Origin: Azadirachta indica | Lineage: Eukaryota > Streptophyta > Magnoliopsida > Sapindales > Meliaceae | NCBI GenBank assembly: GCA_022749755.1 | Contig: CM040447.1 | Span: forward strand, 2,227,545 to 2,291,544 | Direction of reading: 5' to 3' | Length of the DNA stretch: 64,000 nt | In this document: in pieces, positions 32,428-44,534 of the stretch | How the letters are laid out: the number at the start of each line of letters is the position of its first letter | Numbering within the stretch: position 1 is the stretch's first letter | The notes under the pieces: model-generated | The model's input: the letters and a program-made list of their open reading frames with translations, nothing else | Database searches by the model: none | What the model was told of the DNA's origin: nothing | Position numbers and translations under genes: made by a program

Positions 32428-35400
32428 AAAATGCACCGTAATGATCCTCATATGATGCTAAGTAACAGGACGTGTGCTCCGTCTCAAATTGAAATCGTTT
32501 TTGCAGTCCGTTTCGCTTTTGACAATTTTGGCCCCTAAAATCGTATGTTTTCAACTTCTCCGTTATTTGAATTAAATACACCGTGATGATCTTCCAGCGA
32601 TGTTGAGTAACAAGACGCTTGCCCATCTCGAATTGAAATTGTGTTTTTAATCCGTTTTGCGTTTAATAATTCTGGCCCCCAAAATTGTACATTTTCAACG
32701 TCCCGGTTTTCGAATTAAAATTCCTCGTAATGATCATTACGCGATGCTGAGTAACAAAGCGTGTGGCCTGTCTAGAATTGAAATCATTTTTCAAGTCCGT
32801 TCACGCTTTACGATTTCGGCCCTCCAAAATTGTACATTCTCAATTTTTTCGTTTTTTGAAATAAAACGTACTGTTATCATCCTCACGTGATGCTAAGTAG
32901 CGAGACGTGTGCCCCTTCACAAATTGAAATCATTTTTTTTGTCCGTTTCGCATTTGACAATTCCGGCCTCCAAAATCATACATTTTCTTCTTCTCCGTTT
33001 TCAAATTAAAATGCTCCATAATGATTCTCACACGATGCTAAGTAGAAAAACATGTGTCCTGTCTTAAATTGAAATTATTTTTTGAGTCCGTTTCGCATTT
33101 GACATTTCTGGCCTTGAAAATTATATATTTTCAACTTTTACATTTTTTGAAATAAAAAGTACCGTAATGATTCTCTAGCGATGTTGGATAGCAAGACATA
33201 CCCTGTCTCAAATTGAAATCATTTTTTAGGTTCGTTTTGCATTTGATAATTCCGGCCCCCAAAATTCTACTTTTTCAAATTGTCCATTTTTGAATTAAAT
33301 TGCCCCATAATGATCCTCACACAATGCTGAATAAAAAAACGTGTGCCCCGTCCTGAATTGAAATTGTTTCTCGAGTCTGTTTCGCGTTTGACAAATTCCA
33401 GCCCCGAAAATTGTACATTTTCAACTTCTCCTTTTTTCCGAAATAAAATACACTGTAGTGATCCTCATGTGTTGCTGTGCAACAAGACGTGTGCTCCGTC
33501 TCCAGTTGAAATCGTTTTTTGACTCCGTTTTGCGTTTAACAATTCCAACTCCCAAAATTATACATTTTCAACTTCTCCATTTCTTGAAATAAAATGCACT
33601 GCGATGATCCTGATGTGATGCCCTGCGTACAAGACGTTTGCCCCATCTCAACTTCAAATCTTTTTCTGAGTCTCTTTCGCTTTTGACGAATCTGGCCTAC
33701 AAAATTGTGCATTCTCAACTTATCCTCTTTTTGAATTAAAATATACCATGATGATCCTCACGTAATGCTAAGTAACAAGACATGTGCCCCGTTTCGAATT
33801 GAAATCATTTTCTGAGTCCGTTTTGCATTTGACAATTCCGACCCTGAAAATCATACATTTTTAATTTTTCCGTTTTCGAAATAAAATACATCGTAATGAT
33901 TCTCCAGCGATGCTGAATAACAAAATATATGGCCCGTATTGAATTGAAATCGTTTTCCTAGTCCATTTCGTGTTTGACGATTCTGGCTCGAAAAATCGTA
34001 CATTTTCAACTTCTCCTTTTCTCGAAATAAAATGCATTGCAATAATCATCACGTGATGCTGAGTAACAAGATGTGTGACCCATATCGAAATGAAATCGTT
34101 TTATGAGCCTGTTTCGCGTTTGACATTTCCAACATTATGTTTTTTAAAAATAAAATGCTATGTAACAATTCTCACGCGATGTTGAGCAATAAGATGCGTG
34201 TGACCCATATCGAAATGAAATAGGTTTTTTAATCCGTTTTGCGTTTGACAAGTCCGATCCTAAAATCGTAAACTTTCAACTTCTCAGTTTTTGAATTAAA
34301 ATGCCTTGCACTGATCATCATGCAATTTTGAGTAACAAGATATGTGACCTGTCTTGAATTGAAATCCTTTTTCAAGTCCGTTTTGCATTTAACAATTCTG
34401 GCCCCAAAAATTATACATTTTCAGCTTCTCCTTTTTTTGAAATACAATGTACTATAGTGATCCTCATGTGATGCTGAATAATAAGACGTGTGGGCTCTCT
34501 AGAATTGAAATCATTTTCCAAGTCTATTTCTCGTTTGACAATTCCTGCCCCAAAAATCATTCATTTTCAACTTCTCATTTTTTCTAAACAATATGCACCG
34601 TAATGATCTTTATATGATGCTGAGTATCAAGACATGTGGCCTGTCTCGAATTGAAATCATTTTTCGAGTCCGTTTCGCGTTTGACAATTTCAACCCTGAA
34701 AATTGTACATTTTGAAACTCTCCGTTTTTTCAAATAAAATGCTCCATAATTATCCTCACACGATGCTGAGTAATAAGACATGTGCCCTGTCTTGAATTGA
34801 AATCATTTTTTTCGTCTGTTTCGCGTTTGACAATTCCGGCTCCGAAAATCGTACATTTTCAAGTTATTCGTTTTCCGTGCCTGTTTCTCGTTTGACGATT
34901 CCGGCTCTAAAAATCATATATTTTCAACTTCTCTATTTTCAAAATAAAATGCCCTGCAATGATCCTCACGTGATGTTGAGTAGTAAGACATGTGGCCCAA
35001 CTCGAATAGATTGTTATTCAAGTATGTTTCACGTTTGATAATTCCGACCCTGAAAGTTGTACATTTTCAACTTCTCATTTTTTCACCAAAAAATGCATTG
35101 TAGTGATCCTTACATGATGCTGACTAACAAGGCGTGTGGCCTGTCTCTAATTGAAATTGTTTTTCGAGTCCATTTTCTCGTTTGATGATTCCGGCCTCGA
35201 AAATCGTATATGTTCAACTTCTCCTTTTCTAGAAATAAAATATACCGTAATAATCCTCACATGATACTGGGTAATAAGACATGCGGTCTGTTTAGAATTG
35301 AAATCATTTTCTGAGTTTGTTTCACGTTTGACAATTTATGCCCCGAAAATCGTACATTTTCAACTTCTTCGTTTCTTGAAATAAAATGCTCTGTAATGTT

Positions 35401-38400
35401 CTCACGCGATACTGAGTAACAAGATGTGTGCCTCGTCCAAAATTGAAATCATTTTTAGTCCATTTGGTGGTTGTCCATTTTCGAAATAAAATGTACCGTA
35501 TTGATCTTCATGCGATGCTGAGTAGCAAGACGTGTGGTTCATCTCGAATAGAAATCGTTTTTCGAGTTTGTTTCGCATTTGACGATTCCGACCATGAAAG
35601 TCGTACATTTTCAACTTCTACGTTTTTGAATTAAAATACCCCGCAATGATCCTCACGCAATGCTGAGCAGCAAGACGTGTGGCCCGTCTCGAATTAAAAT
35701 TATTTTCAAGTTCGTTTTGTGCTTGACAATTGCGGCCCCAAATATCGTACATTTTCAACCTCTCCTTTTTTCAAAATAAAATGCACTGCAGTGATCCTCA
35801 CGTGATGCTGTGTAGCAAGACATGGGGCTGTCTCGAATTGAAAATGTTTTCCAAGTCTATTTTGCATTTGACGATTCTAGCCTCGAAAATCTTACATTTT
35901 CAACTTCTCTTTTTTTTAAAATAAAATGAACTACAGTGATTCTTATGTGATGCTGTGTAAAAAGACATGCGAGCTATCTCAAATTGAAATTGTTTTCCGA
36001 ATCCATTTTGCGTTTAATGATTCCGGCCCCGAAAATCGTACATTTTAAACTTCTACTTTCTTCCAAATAAAATACACCATAATAATCTTTACATGATGTT
36101 AACTAATAAGACGTGTGGCCTTTCTCGAATTGAAATCATTTTCCAAGTATGGTTCGTACTTGATAATTCCGGCCCCGAAAATCGTACGTTTTCAATTTCT
36201 GCGTTTTTTGAAATAAAATGTACTATAATGATCCCTACACTATGTTGAATAGCAATACGTGTGCCCCGTCTCGAATTGAAATCGTTTTTTTAGTCTTTTT
36301 CGCGTTTGACAATTCCGGCCCTTAAAATCGTACATTTTTAACTTATCCGTTTTCGAAAATAAAATACACCCCAATAATCTTCATGCGATGCTGAGTAACA
36401 AGATGTACGGCTTGTCTTGAATTGAAATCGTTTTCCAAGTCCATTTCGCGTTTGAGGATTCTGGCACCACAAATTGTACATTTTTAACTTATTTTTTTTG
36501 AAATAAAATGCACCGTAGTGATACTCACACGATGCTGTGTATCAAGACATGCGGGCTGTCGCAAGTTGAAATTGTTTTCTGAGTCTGCTTTGCCTTTGAC
36601 GATTCCGGCCCCGAAAATTGTATATTTTCAACTTCTTTTTTTGAAATAAAATACACCGTAATTATCCTCACACAATACAGAGTAACAAGACTTGTGCCCT
36701 ATCTCAAATTGACATTGCTTTTTGAGTTTGTTTCGTATTTGACAATTCCGACCTCGAAAATCGTACATTTTCAACTTTTCTATTTTCCAAATAAAATACA
36801 CCTCAATGATCCTCACCCGATGCTGAGTAATAAGATGTATGACCTGTCTCAAATTGAAATCGTTTTTTGAGTCCATTGTGTGTTTGATGATTTCGGCCCC
36901 ATAAATCGTACGTTTTTTACTTCTCCTTTTCTCAAAATACAATGTACAGTGGTGATTCTCATGAGATGCTGTGTAACAAAACATGAGAGCTGTCCTGAAT
37001 TGAAATTGTTCTCCGAGTCTGTTTCGTGTTTGACGATTCCAGCCCCAAAAATTGTACTTTTTATAAACTTCTACTTTTTCCCAAATAAAATATATGGTAA
37101 TGATCCTCACGTGATGTTAATTAACAAGATGTGTGCCCTGTATCAAATTAAAGTCATATATTTTCAACTGTTCTATTTTTCGAAATAAAATGCCCTGCAA
37201 TGATCCTCACACAATGTTAAGTAATGAGGCCTGTAGCCTATCTTGAATTGGAATCGTTTTTTCAGCCCGTTTCGCCTTTGACGATTTCGGCACCGAAAAT
37301 CGTACATCTTTAACTTCTCCTTTTTCGAAATAAAATGCATTGTCATGATTCGCACACGATACTGAGTGATAAGGTGTGTGCCCCATCTTGAATTGAAAAT
37401 GTTTTACGAGTCCGTTTCGTGTTTGACGATTCTAACCCCAAAAATTTTACATTTTTAACTTCTCTATTTTTTGAAATAAAATGCTCCGTATCGAATTGGA
37501 ATCGTTTTGTGAGTCCGGTTGTGTTTGACAATTCTCACCCCCAAAATCATACGTTTTCAACTTCTCTTTTTTTCGAAATAAAATGTAATGTAATGATTTT
37601 CACGTGATACTGAATAACAAAACGTGTGTTCGTCTCGAATTGAAATCGTTTTTTAAGTCAATTACACGTTTGACAATTCCGGCCCCCAAAATCGTACATT
37701 TTTAAGTTCTCTGTTTTCGAATTAAAATGCCCCTCAATAATCCTCACGAAATGCTGAGTAGCAAGACATGTGGTCCTTCTCGAATTAAAATCGGTTTTCG
37801 AGTCCGCTTTGCATTTGGCAATTTTGGCCCCGAAAATCGTACAATTTCAACTTCTTCTTTCTTCAAAATAAAATGCACCGTAATGATGTTCACGTGATGT
37901 TGAGTAAAAAAACATGTGGCCTGTCTGGAATTGAAATCGTTTCTTGAGTCCGTTACGCATTTGAATTAAAATGACCAAAATAGTACATTTTCAACTTTTC
38001 CATTTTTGAATTAAAATGCCCCATAGTGGTCCTCACATGATGCTACGTAACAAGACGTGTGCCTGTCTAGAATTGAACTCATTTTTTGAATCCGTTTCGC
38101 GTTTGACAATTCTTGCCCTGCAAATCATACATTTTCAACTTTTCATTTTTTTGAAATAAAATACACCATAAGGATTCTCACGTGATTTGATTCTCACGAA
38201 TTCAAATCATTTTTCGAATCCATTTCACGTTTCACAATTTTGGCCCTGAAAAACGTACATTTTCAACTTCTCTTTTTTTTGAAATAAAATGCACTGTAAT
38301 GATCCTCATACGATGCTAAGTAACAAGATGTGTGCCCCGTCTCGAATTGAAATCATTTTTGAGTCCATTACTCATTTGATAATTTCGTCCCCCAAAAATC

Positions 38401-38775
38401 GTGCATTCTCAACTTCTTCAATTTCGAAATAAAATACACTACAGTGATTCTCACATGATGATAAATAGCAAGACATGCAGTCCATATCGAATAGAAATTA
38501 TTTTTCGAGTTCGTATCGCGTTAGACAATTCTGGACCCGAAAATCGTACATTTTCAACTTTTCTGTTTTTTGAAATAAAATATAAAGTAATGCTTCTCAT
38601 GCGATGCTGAGTAACAAGATGTGTGCCCCGTACCAAATTGAATTCATTTTTTGAGTCCGTTTCGTACTTGACAATTTCAGCCCCCAAAACCGTATTTTTT
38701 TAACTTCTCCGTTTCAAAACAAAATGCATCCCAATGATCTTTACGCAATGTTGAGTAACAAGATGTACGGCCCAT
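32428..38775 (+). repeat. Satellite array 2, ~146-bp monomer, ~43 copies
   Basis: Tandem units of about 146 bp. Landmarks in order: GAATTGAAATCGTTTTT, GAGTCCGTTTCGCGTTTGAC, AATTCCGGCCCC, AAAATCGTACATTTTCAACT, TTCGAAATAAAATGCACCG, AATGATCCTCACGCGATGCT, GAGTAACAAGACGTGTG. Spacing measured at several places is 145-148 bp (for example 33751, 33896, 34042). Units are diverged, some are shortened (near 34130, 34870, 37150, 37480, 37970, 38180). Changes are concentrated at CpG. The array is interrupted at 38775 by B1 and continues at 48847. Open frames inside are not genes. Confidence 0.95.
38771..38775. repeat. Target-site duplication of B1, left copy (CCCAT)
   Basis: CCCAT before the LTR start at 38776, against CGCAT at 48847-48851; one mismatch. 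Removing B1 and one copy rejoins a regular satellite monomer (ACGGCCCAT followed by CTCAAATTG). Confidence 0.88.
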
Positions 38776-40056
38776 TGATAAATCAATATTTGTCCTAATA
38801 TTTTGTTATGTTTATGTCCTTTATTGTAAAAAGTCCAAAAACAACCCCAAGATGCTGGAAGACCCGTATTTGCTTAACATAGTCCGTATTTTATAGCATA
38901 ATTTTGTCGTCAATACTCGTAATTGGGTGATGCAAAATAATTTGAAAACTAAATATAATGATTTACAACCCTATATTTCAAAAAGAAAGCAAATGTTGAA
39001 GTTTAGGGGTCAAAATTCCAGCTAGAAAGAAGACAACTGGAAGACAGGCATTCCTTGACACGTGGGAGTGAATTTTGAATAAGTTGTTGACAAAATGAGT
39101 AAAAGAGAGGATTTTGGAGGGGCTGCTGTAGAGAGAACGAATTGGGGAAGCATTAGATGAAAAAGAGGGTTTTCTAAAGAGGGAGTTTTCCATTAGAGGG
39201 GCAGGATTGCTGGATTGAAGAGGAGGACATTCTTGCTGGGCAGAATTATCATCTTGTTCAAAACTTGGTGATGAACCTTCAAAAAGGGAAGCTTTCTTTA
39301 AGTTTGTTTATTTTTTAAATATGTTTAGAACTTTTGTAATTAGATTCATAGACTTAAATTTAAGAATGAAAGTGTAAACATATTTTGGGAGTTTGACTTT
39401 CCTATTGAAATGGTATTGAATATTGTGTGAAATACGATTAATTAGAGATTGAGATTATTTCTTGTTCATTAATCTGTATAATTTTGATTATTTGTTGTGA
39501 ATTTGCTATCTATGATTTGTGACATCTTACCTTAATTAAGCTCTTTTGAACAAGTATTTAAATTGAATCCATTAAGTTGATTTGATTTAATTGGTTAAAT
39601 GATTTTCTTGTAACAATACAATTAATTAAGTAGAAGCCTGATATCAAGAGTATATTTAATTAATTATAAGTGAGAATTATTATGATCATTGAAATTCTCT
39701 AACTTTAGTGGAAAAACCAATAATCTAAATTATATAATGGTTGTTTAATTCACCAATATTTCAATACCAGATTAGATAACTAGCCAAATTCCATCTAATT
39801 TCATTGAATTCAACAAAATTTTATAAATTTTAAGTTCTTGTAATTTAGTTATTTAATCACTTCAACTGGAATAATTTGAAATTTTCATTTGATTGCATTA
39901 GAGTATTTACAATTTTATGTTTGCTTAAATTAATAATTAACAGGAAACAATAAGAATTTAAAACATTATAATTCCACGAGAGATCGACCTCAGAGTGAAC
40001 TTATCATCAGTTATTAACGATTCGTGCACTTGCAAGTACTTAACATTTGCACATCA
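38776..40056 (+). repeat. B1 5' LTR (1,281 bp)
   Basis: TGATAAATCAATATTTG ... TTTGCACATCA. It is shorter than the 3' LTR because of deletions near 38823 and 39526. Three G/A differences from the 3' LTR are visible in the first 50 bases. Confidence 0.94.
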
Positions 40057-40062
40057 AATTTT

Positions 40063-40080
40063 TGGCGCCGTTGCCGGGGA
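40063..40080 (+). other. B1 primer-binding site, tRNA-Asp
   Basis: TGGCGCCGTTGCCGGGGA, an exact 18-base complement to the 3' end (with CCA) of plant tRNA-Asp, six bases after the LTR end. Typical of Athila-like elements. Confidence 0.95.
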
Positions 40081-40210
40081 ATTGATGTTTAAATTCTATA
40101 TTTCTTTTCTTTGTTGTTATTTTTTTGTTTGTTTTGAGTGTTTCATTTATTACTATTTTATTTTGTTTCTTTGTAACTTTATTATTATTATTTCTTCTTT
40201 CATTAAGTAC

Positions 40211-41690
40211 ATGCACGGTGACAATTCCCTAAAGAGAGATTTTGGGGAGAAAAAGAATAATATCCTAAAAATAAGGGAGAACTTGAGACAACTAGTTGAA
40301 GAACATCAATTACGTACTGAACAAGAAGAAGAAATTGTTGAGAAAACAGCAAGCATGGAGCCCCAAACAATACAAGTAGCCGAAAGACAAAGGGTGATGA
40401 AGGAGTATGCAAGGATGATCGTTAGCACTTCTATATCTTGCATGCAATTAGAGGATGCTGCACAAAATTATGAGATAAAAAACATACATTAATCCAGTTG
40501 CCTTCTTTTTATGGAATTCGTAACGAAAACCCTTTGATTTTCATTAGGGACTTTTATGCGACAGTGCTAACTTTTCTTTTGTAAGGATTAACCGATGATC
40601 AACTTAGGATGAGGTGTTTTCCCTATACGCTGAAAGATAGAGCTAAAGCTTGGTTGATGACTTTTCCACCAAGATCTTTAATTACATGGGAAGTGGTTTA
40701 CAACAAACTTATGGGAAAATTCTACTTTTACTAAAAGACCACTGAGTTAAGAACTAAAATTGCTACCTTTTCTCAAATGGAGGGAGAGCCTTTCCATGAA
40801 GCATGGGATAGATTCAAGATGCTTCTTATCCAATGTCCTCACCATCATTTTCCACTGCAGCGACAAAACCAATTTTTCTATGATGGATTGATGCAACAAT
40901 GTCAATACACAGTTGATAATGCCGCCGGTGGAGCCATGGGAGAAAAGACCGCAGAAGAGACATATGAGCTATATGAAATGTTGGGTGCTAATTCGCGATA
41001 AAAGAGTGCAAGAGGAAGGAGAGTTGGGGTGCATGATTTAAGCTCCAATAATGAAATGGCAATACAACTTGCTGAATTGACTAAGCAAGTAAACTCCTTA
41101 CGACTAATAACCAGCCGACTCATAAGGTATGTGGAATTTGTGGTATTTATGGGCATAATGCTAACACTTGTTCTTTGTCTTGTGATTCTTACATAGGTGG
41201 TGAACAAGAACAAGCTAATTTGATGGAGTCTTATCAACTTAGGCCAAGACATGATCCTTTTGCAAACACATATAACCCAAGTTGGAGAAATCATCTGAAT
41301 TTCTTTTGGAAGATTAATAACAATCCAACATATGCTCAAAACTCAAGGCCAATTCAACATCAAGTTAGTAAAGAAAACTATAAGAGACATAGTCAAAGGT
41401 TGGATTCTTTAAAAGCATCTATGAAGAGGGTAGAAATGCAAGTTGGGCAACTTGCAGAACACATGCAAGCAAAAGCTGTTACAGTCTTGTGAAGTGATAA
41501 AATTATTAACAAACATTTTGATAATGAAAATTCTAATGATTTACCACTTGATGCAGAAAATGAGGAGCAAGAAGTTTCCAAAGAAGAACAAGGTAAAGAT
41601 CCCCAACCTTCTAAGCATTTCGAGAAGAGTAAAAAGAAAAATTTAGCTTCTACTCCGTCGCTCCATAAGGCAAGCTAGCCTTATAGGCCT
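40211..41690 (+). pseudogene. B1 gag
   Basis: ATG at 40211 (MHGDNSLKRDFGEKKNN) opens a frame to 40492, rich in Glu/Gln and likely coiled (EEHQLRTEQEEEIVEKT). The capsid continues in another frame (RMRCFPYTLKDRAKAWLMTF near 40610) with a stop near 40733, then 40777-41001 (FHEAWDRFKMLLIQCPHHHF, EKTAEETYELYEMLGANS). The zinc knuckle is at 41130-41171 (CGICGIYGHNANTC). The C-terminal part (41175-41492) holds DPFANTYNPSWRNHLNF and a coiled segment. The acidic linker and KQFFEIFEMLSKVDIN-like end run to about 41780. Several stops and frameshifts. Confidence 0.88.
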
Positions 41691-41782
41691 CCAATTCCTT
41701 ATCCGCACCGTTTAAGAGAAAATAAGTAAGATAAACAATTTTTTGAGATTTTTGAGATGCTTTCTAAGGTTGATATTAACTT

Positions 41783-42860
41783 CAGCTGAAAAGAAGACAA
41801 TTGGGAGACAAACTTTTCTTGACATGTGGGAGTGAATTTTAAATAAGTTGTTGACAAAATGAGTAAGAGGGATGACTTTGGAGGTGCTGTTGGGGGCTGA
41901 GAACAAATTGGGGAAGAATTTGATGAATAATAGAGTTTTCTACAGAGTGAGTTTTCCATTGAAGGGGGAGGATTGCTGGATTGAAGAGGACATTCTTGCT
42001 GAGCAAAATTATCATCTTCTTTAAAAACTTGGTGGTGAACCTTCAAAACAAAGGGAAGCTTTCTTTAAGTTTGTTAATTTTTTAAATATGTTTAGAACTT
42101 TTGTAATTGAATTCATTTATTTGAATTTAAGAATGGATGTGTAAACATATTTTGGGAGTTTGGCTTTGCTATTGAAATGGTACTGAATATTTTGTGAAAT
42201 ATGATTAATTAGAAGGTTGAGATTATTTCTTGTTCATTGATCTGTATAATTTTGATTATTTGCTGTGAATTTGCTATTTATTATTTGTGATTGAAATTAA
42301 TTTGAGAATTAAGATGTTAGAAACATCATCGTACCTTAGTTAAGCTCTTTTGAATAAGTATTTAAATTGAATTCATTTAGTTGGTTTGATTTAAATGGTT
42401 AAATGATTTCCTTGCAATAATAAAATTAATTAAGTAGAAACCTCATATCAAGGATATATTTAATTAATTGTAAGTGAGAATTACCATGATCATTGGAATT
42501 CTCTAACTTTAGTGGAAAAATCAATAATCTAAAATACATACTGGTTTTTTAATTCACCTTATATTTCAATATTAGATTAGATAACTAGCCAAACCCCATC
42601 TAATTTCATTAAATTCAACAGAATTTTATAGATTTTAAGTTCTTGTAATTTAGCTATTTAATTTCTTCAATTGAAATAATTTGAATTTGTCATTTGATTG
42701 TATTAAAGTATTTATGATTTTGTGTTTGCTTAAATTAGTAATTAATAGGAAACAATAAGAATTTAAACCATTATAATTCCACGAGAGATTGACCTCTGGT
42801 GAACTTATCGTTAGTTATTAATGATTCATGCACTTGCGAGCATTTAAAATTTGCACATCA
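41783..42860 (+). repeat. Partial B LTR embedded in B1 pol
   Basis: The last 1.08 kb of a B LTR, same orientation as B1, starting within the LTR at CAGCTGAAAAGAAGAC and ending exactly at the LTR terminus TTTGCACATCA (42860). It replaces the segment of protease that B2 retains (22650-21850). Its 5' joint overlaps the host sequence by a few bases (TTC). No target duplication flanks it, so it is a rearrangement and not a simple solo LTR insertion. Confidence 0.9.
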
Positions 42861-44121
42861 CAAATCCTTAGAGCTACCAAAATCCTTACAAAGGGCAGAA
42901 ATCACTCCACCTGAAATTGAGCTTAAAGAATTACCTAAACATCTTAAATACATGTTTTTGGGAGAAGGGGATACATACCCTATAATCATTTCATCTACTT
43001 TGACCCAAACCCAAGAAGAGAGAGTTGTAAGAGAGCTTAGCCGACTTAGGAAAGCTATAGGATAGAGTATAAGTGACATTAAAGGCATTAGTCCTGCAAT
43101 GTGCATGCATAAAATTATTTTGGAGGATAATGCCAAACCTGCAAGAGAAGTTCAAAGGAGATTAAATCCTAATTTGCAAGAGGTAGTCAAGAAAGAGATC
43201 TTAAAACTCTTAGATGCAGGAGTCATTTACCTAATTTCCGATAGTAAATGGGTTAGTCCAGTTGATGTTGTACTAAAAAAATCAGGAATTACAGTGGTGA
43301 GGAATGAAAATAATGAGTTGGTACCTATTATAATGACTACTGGGTGGAGAATGTGCATTGATTATAGAAAGTTGAATTCAGCTACAAAGAAAGATAATTT
43401 TCCACTTCCATTTATTGATATGATGTTGGAAAGATTGGCAGGGCATGATTTTTATTATTTTCTTGATGGTCTTTCAAGTTATTATCAAGTGCCGATTGCA
43501 TCGGAGGATCAAAAGAAGAGAACATTCAGTTGCCCATTTGAAACATTTATCTTTAGGAGGATGTCGTTCGGTTTATGCAATGCTCCTGTAACATTCCAAA
43601 GATGCATGATGTCAATTTTTTCAGATATGCTGGAGAAATTCATTGAGGTATTCATGAATGATTTTTCAGTTTTTGGAACTTCGTTTGATGATTGTCTCCA
43701 TAACTTGACTTTGGTTCTTGAGAGATGTATTGAGTGTAATTTGACATTTAGTTGGGAAAAAAGTCATTTTATGATGTAGCAAGGCATTATGCTGGGGCAT
43801 GTTATTTCTAGCGGAGGCATTGAAGTTGATAAGGCGAAAATTTATTTGATTGCTAAATTACCACCACCTACTTTAATTAAGGGAATTGGGAGTTTCTTAG
43901 GACATGCAGGTTTTTATAGACGATTTATTAAAAATTTCTTTAAAATAAGTCGTCCATTATGTAATTTATTGTTTAAAGATGTTCCTTTTGATTTTAATGA
44001 TGATTGCCTTGCCGCCTTCAATTTTTTGAAAGAAAAATTAACATCAGCCCCTATTATCATGGCACTTAATTGGTTGTTACCTTTTGAGATTATGTGTGAT
44101 GCATCCGATTATGCTATATAG
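42861..44121 (+). pseudogene. B1 pre-RT and reverse transcriptase
   Basis: The frame entering from the LTR fragment (42799) runs on through KSLELPKSLQRAEITPPEIE and LPKHLKYMFLGEGDTYPIII to a TAG at 43063. RT frame 43099-43779: [60 protein letters not shown], then VFMNDFSVFG at about 43650. The first Asp of the catalytic FMDD pair is Asn (AAT at 43657). A stop follows HFMM. The next frame (43789-44121) has LGHVISSGGIEVDKAK, the thumb, and RNase H start [13 protein letters not shown], then a stop. Catalytically dead as read. Confidence 0.9.
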
Positions 44122-44534
44122 GGGCTATTTTGGGGCAGAGAGTAGAGAAGCGTTTGCATGTTATTTATTATGCTAATAGAACACTCAATGATGCCCAACT
44201 AAATTATTTCGCCACTGAAAATGAGTTTTTGATCATTGTATTTGCATTAGTCAAATTTAGGTCATACTTAATATGATCTAAAGTTATTGTGAATTCAGAT
44301 CATGCGGCATTGAAATATTTATTATCAAAACCAAATGCGAGGCCAAGACTAATTCAGTGGGTGTTGCTTTTGCAAGAATTTGATCTAGAAATAAGGGACA
44401 AAAAAGGTAGTGAGAATGTTGTTGCTGATCATCTTTCTAGGTTACTTTCAGATTTTGACACATATGAACATAAAGAAAAGCAACCGATTGTTGAAACTTT
44501 TCCTCATGAACACTTGTTTTCTTTAGGTCATTAA
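44122..44534 (+). pseudogene. B1 RNase H
   Basis: Frameshifted after ASDYAI. The C-terminal half is open at 44289-44534: [40 protein letters not shown], which is the standard end of Ty3/Gypsy RNase H. It ends HLFSLGH with a stop, just before the integrase linker. Confidence 0.85.

Noticed and set aside
33000..38700. CENP-B-box-like motif in the satellite
   Set aside because: The GTCCGTTTCGCGTTTGAC segment has only loose resemblance to the TTCG...CGGG pattern; not supported.
32428..38775. Regular repeat array as CRISPR
   Set aside because: Monomers of ~146 bp are contiguous with no unique spacers, and the surroundings are plant retroelements; this is a satellite.
40063..40080. tRNA-Asp gene fragment
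   Set aside because: Only the 18 bases complementary to the tRNA 3' end, located right after the LTR: primer-binding site.
41783..42860. Simple solo LTR insertion in B1
   Set aside because: The left end is truncated, no target duplication is present and a protease segment is missing; a rearrangement fits better.
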